64,000 nucleotides of DNA from an uncultured Caldilineaceae bacterium (GCA_958295915.1 OY282381.1:1262722-1326721), one strand, 5' to 3'; shown: positions 33,567-42,850, counted from the first letter of the stretch. Made by a program: numbers and translations. The notes: generated by a model from the sequence alone, not told the origin.

Positions 33567-35289
33567 AGAGCGCGACCTCTTCGTGGAGGAGTTGATGTAT
33601 CTCCTGGGCCCGGCTGCATTGGAGCGCTTTGACGGCCAACACTTTGGCTGCCGCCATATCTACCTGGCGAATCGCTGATTTGACCAGGGGAACGGCCGGC
33701 CCGGCCACACTGATTTCATTCAGCCCCAACCCCAGCAGCAGTGGCTGCACCGACGGGTCGCCGGCGACTTCACCGCAGATGGCGACAGGGATACCGGCTG
33801 CCTGGCCAGCCTCGCAGGTCAGCGCGATCAAGCGCAGGACCGACGGATCCAGAGGGGTTGCAAGCGTGGCGACAGCGCTGTTTATCCGATCCGCGGCCAG
33901 GGTATACTGGGCCAGATCGTTTGTGCCAATGCTGAGGAAATCGACCAGCGGCGCAAGATGGTGAGCCAGAAGGGCAGCCGACGGCACTTCGATCATCACC
34001 CCCACTTCCAATGTGCCGAGCTGATGCCGGCAATACTCGTAGCCGGGAATCCCCTCAAGCAGAGCCAGGGTACGGTGGACTTCATTCATCTTCGAAATCA
34101 TCGGAATGAGGATCCGAATGCGGGATACAGGCGACACGTTGTGGGCCAACGCCACCAACGCTCGAAACTGATCGCTCAGCATCTTCGGATGTCGGAGCAG
34201 CAAGCGGATGCCCCGCACACCCAAAAAGGGATTGGCTTCGGCCGGCTGCGGCAGATACTGAACCGGCTTGTCCCCCCCAATGTCAAGAAGCCGTACCGTG
34301 AGCGAATGATCATTCGTATATGACTGCACTTCCTGGTAGGCAGCCAGCTGCTCATCGATCGTAGGTGGGCTGGTGCGATGCTGAAACAGATACTCTGTGC
34401 GTAGAAGTCCGATTCCCTCTGCGCCACTGGAGTCGATATGTAACAGATCATCCCGGCTGTTGACGTTCACGCGCACGGGAATGCGCGCCCCATCCGGAGT
34501 CAGAGCCGGCTCATGGGAGTGGGAGCGGGCTTCCGCCTGAAAACGCTGCAGGCGCGCCCGGGTCAGTTTATATTGTTCGAGCGTATCCTCATACGGATCC
34601 ACCAGCAGACGGCCACGGATTCCATCCACAACGCCGAACATGCCGTTTTGCAGTTGCAGAATCTCCATCCCGGCGCTGCAGACCAGCGGAATGCCCAGGC
34701 TGCGAGCCAGAATCGCTGTGTGCGCTGTGGGTGTGCTGGCAGCCAGCGCGATGCCGACGACATGCGTCTGATCGAGATGGGTCGTATCGAAAGGGGTCAG
34801 ATCATCGGCCAGCAGAATTGTGCCGTTGGGCAGCGGATTCAACTGGCGTACCGATGTAATCCCCCCCAGACGAGTGACCAGTCGCTGACCGACGTCACGG
34901 ATGTCCGTAGCGCGACTGGCGAAATACGTATCGCTGAGATCCTGGAAAAGTTTGACCAGCTCGCTAGTTGCCACTTGGGTGGCATGCGTAGCGCCGGATC
35001 CGGAATCGATGGCCGCGCGCACCGCATCGGTCAGTGTGCTGTCGTGAAGAATTTCGCGATGAACCAGGAAGATCTCCGCGGTCGCCGCCTGCCCGATCTG
35101 CGCCAGCCGGGCCAGTTCCTCATCCACAAGCAGCCGGGCCGCCAGAAATCGTGCCCACTCCTCCTCCGGGGAGCCGATGTCGGCGCGGCCGTCCGCCGGC
35201 CCCGCGTGCGTGGCTGCAGGAGCATATTTGTATATGTTGCCAATCCCGACACCAGGGACTGCTGACAGGCCATAAAAAAGCTGCTGCAC
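33565..35289 (-). CDS. ptsI: PTS enzyme I
   Basis: Phosphoenolpyruvate-protein phosphotransferase of 574 residues, the standard length. The phosphorylated His lies in TPTAHTAILARSLGIPLVCS near residue 188. The PEP-binding half has GIGLLRTEYLF near 290, DIGGDKPVQYLP, and DFLSIGTNDLAQYTLAADR near 440. The catalytic Cys is in VAICGEVAGDP near 495. It takes phosphate from PEP and gives it to HPr, whose gene starts directly upstream on the transcript. Placed inside the dha/glp cluster, it most likely serves DhaM rather than sugar uptake. Confidence 0.93.
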   Translation of the reverse strand: MQQLFYGLSAVPGVGIGNIYKYAPAATHAGPADGRADIGSPEEEWARFLAARLLVDEELARLAQIGQAATAEIFLVHREILHDSTLTDAVRAAIDSGSGATHATQVATSELVKLFQDLSDTYFASRATDIRDVGQRLVTRLGGITSVRQLNPLPNGTILLADDLTPFDTTHLDQTHVVGIALAASTPTAHTAILARSLGIPLVCSAGMEILQLQNGMFGVVDGIRGRLLVDPYEDTLEQYKLTRARLQRFQAEARSHSHEPALTPDGARIPVRVNVNSRDDLLHIDSSGAEGIGLLRTEYLFQHRTSPPTIDEQLAAYQEVQSYTNDHSLTVRLLDIGGDKPVQYLPQPAEANPFLGVRGIRLLLRHPKMLSDQFRALVALAHNVSPVSRIRILIPMISKMNEVHRTLALLEGIPGYEYCRHQLGTLEVGVMIEVPSAALLAHHLAPLVDFLSIGTNDLAQYTLAADRINSAVATLATPLDPSVLRLIALTCEAGQAAGIPVAICGEVAGDPSVQPLLLGLGLNEISVAGPAVPLVKSAIRQVDMAAAKVLAVKALQCSRAQEIHQLLHEEVAL

Positions 35290-35306
35290 AGGTCGTTCTC
35301 CCCAGA

Positions 35307-35585
35307 TCAGAAGAGGGAACAGAGCGCAGCGATGGCCGCGGCGGCGTCCGGGCCAGATGCCGCCAGACGCAGATCATGCCCCTGGCGAGCCTGCAGCTGC
35401 ATCAACTGTAGAATACTCTTCATATCGACGACGCCGGAGTTGCGGCTGAGGTTGGAAGCGGTGATCTGTGCCTGGAACTGACTAGCGATACGCGCCACGT
35501 CCTTGCCGGAACGCAGATGAAGGCCGAGAGGATCACTGACAGTGACCACCACGCTATGATTGCTGGAATTGAATTGATTCTCCAT
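35307..35585 (-). CDS. ptsH: HPr phosphocarrier protein
   Basis: A 92-residue HPr. The active His is in DPLGLHLRSGKDVARIASQF, where the usual GLHARPA is replaced by GLHLRSG. The regulatory Ser region reads SGVVDMKSILQLMQL, near residue 48. It carries phosphate from enzyme I to DhaM, encoded just upstream. ATG 35585 has GGAAA before it; a longer frame would read through a family A repeat. The end of the gene lies 17 bp from the ptsI start. Confidence 0.88.
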   Translation of the reverse strand: MENQFNSSNHSVVVTVSDPLGLHLRSGKDVARIASQFQAQITASNLSRNSGVVDMKSILQLMQLQARQGHDLRLAASGPDAAAAIAALCSLF

Positions 35586-35639
35586 CTGAAATTTCCGGTC
35601 AGACGTCATCAGGATGTACAGGAATAAAATGAAATCACT

Positions 35640-35716
35640 CAGTTGCCAGTAGTCAGTTTCCAGTGGCCAGAAACGGCAGTTACTGGCCACGAGCCACTGA
35701 TCACTGGCCACGGCAG
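35640..35716. repeat. Family A repeat between dhaM and ptsH
   Basis: Begins AGTTGCCAGTAGTCAGTTTC and ends ACGAGCCACTGATCACTGG. It is nearly identical over 60 bp to the copy at 50061-50125. The last codons and stop of dhaM fall inside it, so the DhaM tail CRGQ is repeat-derived. Confidence 0.85.
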
Positions 35717-36111
35717 TATTTCGGCACAGAAAGCGCGGACTCGGCCGCAGCATTGACGGCTTGCAAAGGCTCACCCAGGCCGGCATGCAGGGCAGCGACG
35801 ATTGCGCCTTCCACCAGGGGCGCGTTGCTCAACAAGCACTTTTGCCGCCGCTCCTCTGGCAGCATTTCCAGGGCCATTTCCGCCGACATGACGGCGCTGC
35901 CGACATCCATCAACACCAGCACCCCGTCCTGGCGCCAGACCTCCTCTATGGCGGACAAAATCTTCTGCGCATCTGTTCCCAACGCCTCGCAGTCGTCAGC
36001 GAGGCCCCCGGCCTGACTGATGCCCACTTGATCCCCAGCCATCTGCGCCGCCAGCTCATAAACGCCCTGAGCAAGTTTGGCGCTGTGGGAGACGATCACC
36101 AGACCAATCAC
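35701..36111 (-). CDS. dhaM: PTS-dependent dihydroxyacetone kinase phosphotransferase subunit DhaM
   Basis: A 136-residue EIIA-Man-fold protein. It begins MIGLVIVSHSAKLAQGVYEL with the phosphorylated His9, and has GVLVLMDVGSAVMSAEMALE as the second signature. It carries phosphate from HPr to the ADP bound by DhaL, so dihydroxyacetone is phosphorylated at the expense of PEP. Only the single EIIA domain is present; the HPr and EI-like domains fused in some DhaM proteins are encoded here as separate genes immediately downstream. It follows glpK by 6 bp. Confidence 0.9.
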   Translation of the reverse strand: MIGLVIVSHSAKLAQGVYELAAQMAGDQVGISQAGGLADDCEALGTDAQKILSAIEEVWRQDGVLVLMDVGSAVMSAEMALEMLPEERRQKCLLSNAPLVEGAIVAALHAGLGEPLQAVNAAAESALSVPKYCRGQ

Positions 36112-36117
36112 AGTTGC

Positions 36118-37698
36118 TCACGCCCAGCCGAGGGTGCGCTCGACAGCCTTTTGCCAGCCCGCATAGCCCTGCGTCCGTTCCGCCTCGCCGATCTGAGGCC
36201 GCCAGATCTTGTCCACCCGCCATTGGCGGCGCAGGCTTTCCAGATCCGGCCAGAAACCCACAGCCAGACCGGCCGCATAGGCCGCGCCCAAACTGGTCGT
36301 CTCAGGGATGCGAGGACGGACCACATCCACGCCCAAAATATCGGCCTGCAACTGCATCAGGAAATCGTTGACCGTTGCGCCGCCATCCACCTTCAATAGG
36401 GACAACCCTTGTGTTCGGGCTGAGCGCACCGCAACGTCGCGCCCCACGACGGCGCGCGATACAACCCTTGCGCCTCGTGCGAAGCCCGAATAGCGCCCAC
36501 TGTCCGCGTTCATGGCATCCAACACTTCGCGGGTCTGATAGCAGATCGACTCCAGACCGGCTCGAACGATGTGCGCCCGGTTCACATAGCGGGTGAGGCC
36601 GACAAGAACGCCCCGCGCGTCGCTGCGCCAATGGGGCGCAAACAGTCCACTGAAGGCCGGCACCAGATAGCAGCCGCCGGTATCGGCAACGCTCTTGGCG
36701 ATCTCCTCGGTCTCGGCTGCGGAATCGATCAGCCGCAGATTGTCGCGTAGCCACTGCACCGTGGCCCCGGCCATGGCGATCGAGCCTTCCAGCGCGTAGA
36801 CCGGCGCCGCCCCGCCCATCTGATAGCAGACGGTTGTAAGCAGCCCATGACGGCTGTGTATGATCTCCTCACCAGTATTCAGAATCATAAAACAGCCGGT
36901 GCCGTATGTGTTTTTGGCCTCGCCAGGGCTGAAACAGGTTTGGCCGACGGTCGCCGCCTGCTGATCTCCCAGATCGCCACAGATCGGAATCACGCCACCA
37001 AAGGGACCATCCACCGTCGTCCTGCCGTAAAAGGACGGATCGCTGCTAGGCCGGATCTCAGGCAGCAGCGAACGTGGGATTTCCAGAATCTCCAGGAGCT
37101 CTGCATCCCAGGTCAGCGTTACCAGATCCATCAACATTGTGCGGCTGGCGTTTGTCGGATCGGTGACATGCGCCCCGCCGCTGAGCTGCCAGATCAGCCA
37201 ACTGTCAAGCGTGCCGCAGAGCAGTGTGCCCGCGTCCGCCCTGGCCTGTGCGCCCTCTACGTTCTCCAGAATCCAGCGGATTTTGGGGCCGGTGAAATAG
37301 GTTGCCAAGGGCAGACCGGCCTTTTGCTGAAAGGTAGGCGCGTGGCCGGCTTCTTCCAAGCGTCGGCAGATGCGATCGGTGCGGGTATCCTGCCAGACGA
37401 TTGCGTTGTAGACCGGCTCACCGCTATGGCGATCCCACATGACGGCGGTCTCGCGCTGATTGGTGATGCCCACAGCGGCAATCTGGGCCGGATGGACGTC
37501 ACATTTGGCCAGAGTCACCCGGATCACCGCCTGGGTTCGCTGCCAGATCTCCAGTGGATCGTGTTCAACCCAGCCACTGCGGGGAAAGATCTGTTCGTGT
37601 CCCTGCTGCTCGTATCCGACAATGGCCCCGGCTTGATCGAACAGCATAAAACGGGTGCTGGTGGTGCCGGAATCGATTGCGCCAATATAATCAGCCAT
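36118..37698 (-). CDS. glpK: Glycerol kinase
   Basis: A FGGY-family kinase of 526 residues, slightly longer than the usual ~500. It starts [20 protein letters not shown]. The family boxes GVTNQRET-like ([15 protein letters not shown]) and [14 protein letters not shown] follow, and [19 protein letters not shown] is in the C-terminal half. It makes glycerol-3-phosphate from glycerol and ATP for GlpAB. An insertion of about 27 residues ([20 protein letters not shown] and onward to TQG) precedes that last motif and is encoded by a family B palindromic element (36414-36490). The rest of the enzyme is intact. Confidence 0.92.
   Translation of the reverse strand: MADYIGAIDSGTTSTRFMLFDQAGAIVGYEQQGHEQIFPRSGWVEHDPLEIWQRTQAVIRVTLAKCDVHPAQIAAVGITNQRETAVMWDRHSGEPVYNAIVWQDTRTDRICRRLEEAGHAPTFQQKAGLPLATYFTGPKIRWILENVEGAQARADAGTLLCGTLDSWLIWQLSGGAHVTDPTNASRTMLMDLVTLTWDAELLEILEIPRSLLPEIRPSSDPSFYGRTTVDGPFGGVIPICGDLGDQQAATVGQTCFSPGEAKNTYGTGCFMILNTGEEIIHSRHGLLTTVCYQMGGAAPVYALEGSIAMAGATVQWLRDNLRLIDSAAETEEIAKSVADTGGCYLVPAFSGLFAPHWRSDARGVLVGLTRYVNRAHIVRAGLESICYQTREVLDAMNADSGRYSGFARGARVVSRAVVGRDVAVRSARTQGLSLLKVDGGATVNDFLMQLQADILGVDVVRPRIPETTSLGAAYAAGLAVGFWPDLESLRRQWRVDKIWRPQIGEAERTQGYAGWQKAVERTLGWA
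36414..36490. repeat. Family B palindromic element inserted in frame in glpK
   Basis: Terminal inverted repeats TTCGGGCT (36414-36421) and AGCCCGAA (36483-36490) bound a 77-bp element. Inside is the dyad core CGCGCCCCACGACGGCGCG. The left part matches 22132-22150. The right part (GCGCGATACAACCCTTGCGC, then TCGTGCGAAGCCCGAA) matches 42863-42899 almost base for base. Confidence 0.88.
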
Positions 37699-37702
37699 CA
37701 GC

Positions 37703-37781
37703 TTTCTAGTCTTTAGTCTTTCGTTTCGAGTAACTGCAGTGCACCGTCCACTGGAAACCGACTACCGGCAACTGCAGTTAG
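37703..37781. repeat. Family A/A' repeats between dhaL and glpK
   Basis: Contains TTTCGTTTCGAGTAACTGCA (the reverse strand of the 24297 type) and ACTGGAAACCGACTACCGGC. No gene is seen. It fills the whole gap between the dhaL stop and the glpK start. Confidence 0.6.
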
Positions 37782-38459
37782 TCAGGCAGCGCGTTCGGAT
37801 GAATTGCCGCTGGAATTGAACGTCGTCAGGGCCTCCGCCGCGGTCTCGAACAGGAAATAAGCGCTGGTTGCGCCCGGATCCTGATGACCGATGGAGTGCG
37901 GACCCAGATAGCTGGCCCGGCCCTTTTTGGCTTCAATTTCAATCGTATGTTTCATACCCAAATGGGCCGCCTGGCGAGCGGCAGCCAGTACGACCGCCGC
38001 GCTCTGGCGGGCTGCCAACGCCGCCTCCATCGCCTCCACCGCCGGTTGTATGGTGTCGATCATGGTTTTATCATCCGCTTGGGCCTTACCCCGCTGCTGC
38101 AGCCCGTCCAGACCATACCGGAACATCTGCGTCAGCTGAATCAGATCCACGGAACGGCCATTTGTGGGACTCGTGGCGGCGCGCAGGAAAAACGTCCCAT
38201 ACAGTGGGCCGGCAGCCCCTCCGACCGCGCTGATGAGCGTCATCGCTACCGAACGCAAGAATGTGCCGATATCTTCAGTCTGGGCATCTTCCTGCAGACG
38301 CTCCTGCAACTTTTCCATACCCCGGCGCATATTCACTCCGTGATCCGCATCGCCGATGGCTGTATCCAACTCCGTTAGATGAGACTCGTTTTCGATGATC
38401 CGGGCGGCATATGCCAACAGCCATCTGCGAAACTGAAAAATTGTAATCTCCCGGCCCAT
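37782..38459 (-). CDS. dhaL: Dihydroxyacetone kinase ADP-binding subunit DhaL
   Basis: A protein of 225 residues. LDTAIGDADHGVNMRRGM near residue 32 holds the three Asp residues that bind Mg-ADP. SAVGGAAGPLYGTFFLRAA is the glycine-rich nucleotide loop, and GRASYLGPHSIGHQDPGATS near 180 is the family C-terminal motif. DhaL holds ADP as a permanent cofactor that is re-phosphorylated by DhaM and passes phosphate to dihydroxyacetone on DhaK. Its gene lies after dhaK and before glpK, all on the minus strand. Confidence 0.92.
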   Translation of the reverse strand: MGREITIFQFRRWLLAYAARIIENESHLTELDTAIGDADHGVNMRRGMEKLQERLQEDAQTEDIGTFLRSVAMTLISAVGGAAGPLYGTFFLRAATSPTNGRSVDLIQLTQMFRYGLDGLQQRGKAQADDKTMIDTIQPAVEAMEAALAARQSAAVVLAAARQAAHLGMKHTIEIEAKKGRASYLGPHSIGHQDPGATSAYFLFETAAEALTTFNSSGNSSERAA

Positions 38460-38551
38460 TTTTGTTCCGATTCTCCTTTGTCACAACTTCATCGTAGACC
38501 AGAAACATTCCGACGGTGCAGACAATCGGATGCCAGCGGAGTCAACGGATG

Positions 38552-38602
38552 AGGCATGAGTGCCCTAATCACATAAATCAGGGTCAGGTGTTGAACCTGA
38601 CG
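38552..38602. repeat. Dispersed repeat between dhaK and dhaL
   Basis: Reads GAGGCATGAGTGCCCTAATC, then ACATAAATCAGGGTCAGGTG and TTGAAC. A close copy is at 41727-41775. It lies downstream of dhaK. Confidence 0.75.
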
Positions 38603-38616
38603 CAGGTATGCTTGCG

Positions 38617-39600
38617 CTACCAGTGCAGTGCAGGCGTATGCACCGGCGCATCCCACAGGTCCCGCAGTTCATTATCCAGTTTCATCAATGTGGTGGTATA
38701 GCCGCCGCGGCCAAGGCTGGTGAGATAGTTCCCGACCAGCTGTCGCTCGACCCGAATCTGATGCGCTGAAAGCAACTCGTGAATCGCTTCGGAGAACAAA
38801 TATAACTCCAGAGGCGGCGTGCCCCCCATTCCGCTGACCAGTAACAACACGCGATCGTCCGCAGCATAGGGTAAATCATCCAAAATAGGCTGTATAAGCA
38901 TCCCAACGATCTCCGGTACACCTTGATGTACGGAACGAACTTCGCCGGGTTCGCCATGGATGCCCACCCCGAGTTCGATTGTATCGTCCGCCAGATTTAC
39001 GCCACGTCCGTTGCGGGGCAGTGTGTTTACATTCGTGCCCACTCCCATACTGCGGGAAGCGGCGATAGCCCGCCGCGTCACGTCCACGACCGCATCCAGC
39101 GAATACCCGGACTCGGCCGCAGCCCCAGCGATTTTGCAGGCCAGCGCCGCCGCGCCCAGCCCACGTCGATTGGCAACGATAGGGATCGATACGTCGTCGT
39201 TGACAAGCACCGAGCGGACGTCGATCCCTTCCTGCAACGCCATTTCGATGGTCAGTTCGGCGTTGAGCACCCCGCCGGAATAGTTTTTGACCACGAACAG
39301 CACCCCTCCGCCTTGGTCGACCGAATGGACTGCCGCTAAGAGCTGAATGGGGGACGGGCTGGTAAAAATCGGCCCAGGGCAGGCGGCATCCAGCATGCCA
39401 AACCCAACATAACCGATGGGCAACGGTTCGTGTCCACTGCCGCTGCCGCTGACGATCGCTACTTTCCCGGCCTGTGTCGGCGCAACCCGCTCGACAAAGT
39501 CCGGGTCAAAATGAACCTGGATAATATCCGGATGACACAATGCCATGCCGCGCAGACTCTGCGTGATGGCACTGCCCGGCGTATTCATAAAACTATGCAT
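38617..39600 (-). CDS. dhaK: Dihydroxyacetone kinase substrate-binding subunit DhaK
   Basis: A protein of 327 residues from ATG 39600 (ATG 39588 is the alternative; neither has a clear ribosome site). SGSGSGHEPLPIGYVGFGML contains the early active-site His. ELGVGIHGEPGEV near 210 has the His that covalently binds dihydroxyacetone as a hemiaminal. It presents the substrate to the DhaL-bound ATP. It is the first dha gene of the block. A 14-bp palindrome overlaps the start region (39591-39604). Confidence 0.9.
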   Translation of the reverse strand: MHSFMNTPGSAITQSLRGMALCHPDIIQVHFDPDFVERVAPTQAGKVAIVSGSGSGHEPLPIGYVGFGMLDAACPGPIFTSPSPIQLLAAVHSVDQGGGVLFVVKNYSGGVLNAELTIEMALQEGIDVRSVLVNDDVSIPIVANRRGLGAAALACKIAGAAAESGYSLDAVVDVTRRAIAASRSMGVGTNVNTLPRNGRGVNLADDTIELGVGIHGEPGEVRSVHQGVPEIVGMLIQPILDDLPYAADDRVLLLVSGMGGTPPLELYLFSEAIHELLSAHQIRVERQLVGNYLTSLGRGGYTTTLMKLDNELRDLWDAPVHTPALHW

Positions 39601-39604
39601 AGTT
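39591..39604. promoter_or_regulatory. 14-bp palindrome at the dhaK start
   Basis: AACTATGCATAGTT is a perfect dyad overlapping the first possible start codon of dhaK. It could be an operator for the dha/glp block or simply part of the leader. There is no independent support. Confidence 0.25.
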
Positions 39605-39653
39605 CCATGCGGGCAAGATAAGGCAGGATATATCCTGCATCTTCTGTCAATCC

Positions 39654-40706
39654 TTACATCCTGATCAAATCTTCCGCAATCTCCAATTCTTCGGCCAGCG
39701 CGGCGAGCCGCCGCCAAATCCCCTCTTCTACGTAAATACCGTCCACCCGCCCCTGCCGGGCGCGCTGGTATTCCAACTCGCCGGGATAGTAGACCCGTTC
39801 AACACCCTCGGCAGGTGGTGTCGCTGTCAGATATCGGGCGAACTCCGTGACTTCCTGCTTGAAAGCCTGCAAAGGACGAAACGCCTCGACCCGAAAAACA
39901 GCCATAAAACAGCCGTCGTTGTGCCGGCCTGTCGGCTCGATCCCGAACCCAAGCCCAGTGAGCAGCCCGGAAAAAATCTCGACCATCGCCGACAGCCCGT
40001 AGCCTTTATGTCCCACCAACCCGCCCAAAGGCAGCATCGCCCCACCGTTGCGCAAGGCGGTCGGATCGGTCACATCGCGCCCTTCCCTGTCGATTACCCA
40101 GCCTTTGGGAATCGATTCCCCGCGCTCGATGGCAACCGCCAATTTGCCGCCGGCAACAGCGGAGGTCGCAATATCAATGAAAAAGGGGCCATCCAGATTC
40201 GAAGGGACAGCGATGCAGATCGGATTCGTGCCCAATCGGGGTTCACGCCCGCCGAACGGCGCAACACTCTTGGGGCCGCGCCCAGAATCGGCTGTCATCA
40301 GCCCGATCATGCCGGCCGCGGCGGCCAGTAACGGATAGTCGGTCAGACGCCCGACGTGGCCCTGGCGCACGACTGTCGTGGCGGCGATGTTCTGCACGCG
40401 CGCCTTCTCGATAGTCCGCATCATCGCCTGTTCCGAAACGGTAAACCCAAATCCCCAGTTGCCGTCTACGACCGTTGTTGTAGGACTTTCCTGAATGATC
40501 TCGAATGGCGCGCCCGGTTGGATGTCTCCCTTTTGAATCTCAGCCACATAGCCAGGAATCTGGATGATGCCATGGGAATCATGACCGGCCAGATTCGCGG
40601 CAATCACGTGGCGAGAGACAGTTTCTGCCTCCACCACAGACGCGCCCACAGCTACCAGGAGCCGCTCTGCAATCCGTGTGAGTCGGTCGGCGGCAACTTT
40701 TGGCAT
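39654..40706 (-). CDS. Ldh2/malate-lactate dehydrogenase family NAD(P)-dependent oxidoreductase
   Basis: A protein of 350 residues. It has the family's own NADPH-binding fold: AANLAGHDSHGIIQIPGYVA near residue 40, ADSGRGPKSVAPFGGREPRL and GTNPICIAVPS in the middle, LPLGGLVGHKGYGLSAMVEI near 235. Enzymes of this family reduce 2-oxo acids such as pyruvate, oxaloacetate or 2,3-diketogulonate. ATG 40706 has GGAG 10 bp upstream; the GTG at 40715 is too close to it. It lies upstream of dhaK in the same direction with a 53-bp gap and may be the first gene of the operon. The exact substrate is not clear. Confidence 0.83.
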   Translation of the reverse strand: MPKVAADRLTRIAERLLVAVGASVVEAETVSRHVIAANLAGHDSHGIIQIPGYVAEIQKGDIQPGAPFEIIQESPTTTVVDGNWGFGFTVSEQAMMRTIEKARVQNIAATTVVRQGHVGRLTDYPLLAAAAGMIGLMTADSGRGPKSVAPFGGREPRLGTNPICIAVPSNLDGPFFIDIATSAVAGGKLAVAIERGESIPKGWVIDREGRDVTDPTALRNGGAMLPLGGLVGHKGYGLSAMVEIFSGLLTGLGFGIEPTGRHNDGCFMAVFRVEAFRPLQAFKQEVTEFARYLTATPPAEGVERVYYPGELEYQRARQGRVDGIYVEEGIWRRLAALAEELEIAEDLIRM

Positions 40707-40857
40707 ATGGCACACGCTCCAATTGAAAATTTGGTCACATCCAAAGTGTAGACCAGTTCACTCCTATCTAAACAACGAGAAAAGAGTGGCGAGGAGTGCG
40801 AAACGGCGCAGTTCTCCCTCCTCACTATGTACGCCCCTGTTCTCTGCCTGCACGCCA

Positions 40858-41676
40858 TTAGGAGAGCGGTTGCAGCAGTATCAGCTCGCTGGTATTGGCC
40901 GGCGCCCAACCTTCAGTGCCGTCATCTAGCTGCACATACCACCACACGATTGTATCGCTGTTCCCTTGCAGCCAAATCGGGCCGTTGATAATCGTCATAC
41001 GATTGGCGTTTTGCAGATAAGTGACGATCTCGCCGGCTTCGGCCCCGGCCTGTGTGCGTATCATGATTCTGTATTCCGGCAGAAGTTGGGCCCGATCGCC
41101 CACCGCCATCGGGATAGCGTGACGACTAGGAGGCAGCCCGTTTGTCTCTTGAATGCGGCCGCTGTTCCCGCTTGCGGCAGTGAGCGCCCCGATATCGCTG
41201 TTGACCGAATCCGCGAACACACGGACCGGACTGCCGGTCAGCCATTCGTTCAAAAACCAGCCGCTGATCAGGGCAAAAAGAACGACGAGCGCGCCACCCA
41301 CGACCGGAAAAAACCAAGCCGGCGCCCTCGCGCCCCGGTCTGGCGCTTCAGGATGAACCGAAAGCGGGTCGGTATCCAGTTGCACCCGCAGGGAATATAA
41401 GCGGATTGATCCGTCGCTGCGATAGCGAGCAGTGATGAGGCTATGGGCTTGACGCACGGCCATCTCATACAGAGTGTCGGTAGCAGTATCCTTCATATGA
41501 ATTTCGGCCCGCACAGGCCGCCCGCGTCGATCCATCAATACAAGCAGCCCGGCCAGAGGCGCGCCTTGCAGATCAACCAAATTGTAATAATCCGCGCTGA
41601 TTCCTTGCAGATCGGTGTGCGCCCCGAACCTGCGGATGACGCTGAGTATTCCTGGGTTGCTCACAGCCTCAACCAT
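40858..41676 (-). CDS. Membrane-anchored protein with C-terminal SH3-like domain, unknown function
   Basis: A protein of 272 residues. The first 115 residues look cytosolic and folded (VDLQGAPLAGLLVLMDRRGR, AEIHMKDTATDTLYEMAVRQ). One strong membrane helix follows (FFPVVGGALVVLFALISGWF, about 125-144). The outer part ends with IVWWYVQLDDGTEGWAPANT, the pattern of bacterial SH3 domains that bind cell-wall or other ligands. No family is assigned. It stands alone between the dehydrogenase and a lipoprotein gene on the same strand. Confidence 0.6.
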   Translation of the reverse strand: MVEAVSNPGILSVIRRFGAHTDLQGISADYYNLVDLQGAPLAGLLVLMDRRGRPVRAEIHMKDTATDTLYEMAVRQAHSLITARYRSDGSIRLYSLRVQLDTDPLSVHPEAPDRGARAPAWFFPVVGGALVVLFALISGWFLNEWLTGSPVRVFADSVNSDIGALTAASGNSGRIQETNGLPPSRHAIPMAVGDRAQLLPEYRIMIRTQAGAEAGEIVTYLQNANRMTIINGPIWLQGNSDTIVWWYVQLDDGTEGWAPANTSELILLQPLS

Positions 41677-41975
41677 CGTTCTGTTCTCCGTTCACGAATT
41701 CGCGGCTCCATAGTCAATCTGGGAGGCATGAACGCCCTAATCACATAAATCAGTGGTCAGGTGTTGAACTGGCGGATTTGATTGCCCAGCGGTTTTGGTT
41801 TTTGTTCCTCTAACGCGTGCGTGCTGGGCATTCAAAAATGCCGAATTGACGCGTAGGCGCAAGCTCAGTCACTTGCATGCCAAAGAAGCCGAAATCTCAT
41901 GTTGCATAAATGAAGAACCAGGTGCGTTTGACAAGGTTGTTTCGCGCCCCACAGTGGGGCGCGAAGGCCAGAACA
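41677..41975. other. Intergenic stretch with two dispersed repeats
   Basis: Bases 41727-41775 are a copy of the 38552 repeat (GAGGCATGAACGCCCTAATC, ACATAAATCAGTGGTCAGGT). Bases 41941-41963 are a family B dyad (CGCGCCCCACAGTGGGGCGC). No gene or RNA is recognised between them. Confidence 0.6.
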
Positions 41976-42812
41976 TTAGCGGCCGGGAAGCTGAAGGGTG
42001 ACGATCCCGACTACTTGTACCGATCTTTCGCCGTACCGTACAATGCGCAGACTGAACATGCTGGGCAGATCCGACCGTAGCATACCCTGCCAGCGCAGAC
42101 TATCACCGATTTTGCGAAACGGGAAATCGCCGGCAGGTATGCCAGTGATTTCGGCGCCCTGCTCGCTAAATCCAGCATAACCGAAAGTCGTTCCTTTTAA
42201 GAGTTCCCCCACGCCAGCCGACCCGGTGTAGGAGATTTTGCGGGCATGCTCATTGAACCCCACCTCCTGATACACAGGCTGGATGCCCTCCACCACCAAG
42301 CGGTGGATGCCGGCTGCGCGCACGTACTCCTTCGTTACCAGATAGACCCGCAGGCGCAGCGCATACTGGACACCGCCGATGTCGGGCCAGGCGCCATCGA
42401 AGTCCAGAGAGTCGCCCGAGATCCGCTCTGCCCGCAGACCAGCAAACAGAAATTCGGCGCGCCCATCGACAATCCCCATCAACTGAATGTCGGTGCCAGG
42501 GATAAACTCGCCTACTTGGATGCGCATCTCCGTCGGCCCAGCGAACGCGATCGCATTTTCACCCACAGACAGGCCAGGCAGATCGGCGAGCTGCGGCAGG
42601 TCGGCAATGCCCTTCAGATCCGGCAATCCGAGTTCCCGCAACAGATCCAAATCAAAATCCGGCAACAGTTCGAACAGACTGTCAATCACGGGTAGTGAAG
42701 GGTTTACCGGTGATTGCGGCACTTCCGGTACAACAGGCATCTCCGGGCGGTTACAGGCACTCAGAACCGCAACCGCGATCAGAACAACAGACAGCAGCCA
42801 ATATATTTTCAC
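41976..42812 (-). CDS. Lipoprotein of unknown function
   Basis: A protein of 278 residues with signal peptide MKIYWLLSVVLIAVAVLSAC; the lipobox Cys is residue 20. A Pro/Val-rich linker (RPEMPVVPEVPQSPVNPSLP) and an acidic Leu-rich stretch (LFELLPDFDLDLLRELGLPD) follow. The rest is predicted beta-rich (TEMRIQVGEFIPGTDIQLMG, VQYALRLRVYLVTKEYVRAA). It should sit on the outer face of the membrane. No family is recognised. Family B repeat sequence flanks it on both sides. Confidence 0.65.
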   Translation of the reverse strand: MKIYWLLSVVLIAVAVLSACNRPEMPVVPEVPQSPVNPSLPVIDSLFELLPDFDLDLLRELGLPDLKGIADLPQLADLPGLSVGENAIAFAGPTEMRIQVGEFIPGTDIQLMGIVDGRAEFLFAGLRAERISGDSLDFDGAWPDIGGVQYALRLRVYLVTKEYVRAAGIHRLVVEGIQPVYQEVGFNEHARKISYTGSAGVGELLKGTTFGYAGFSEQGAEITGIPAGDFPFRKIGDSLRWQGMLRSDLPSMFSLRIVRYGERSVQVVGIVTLQLPGR

Positions 42813-42850
42813 GGGAAAGCGCTCCCACTGCTAGGGGCAGGCCTTATGAG

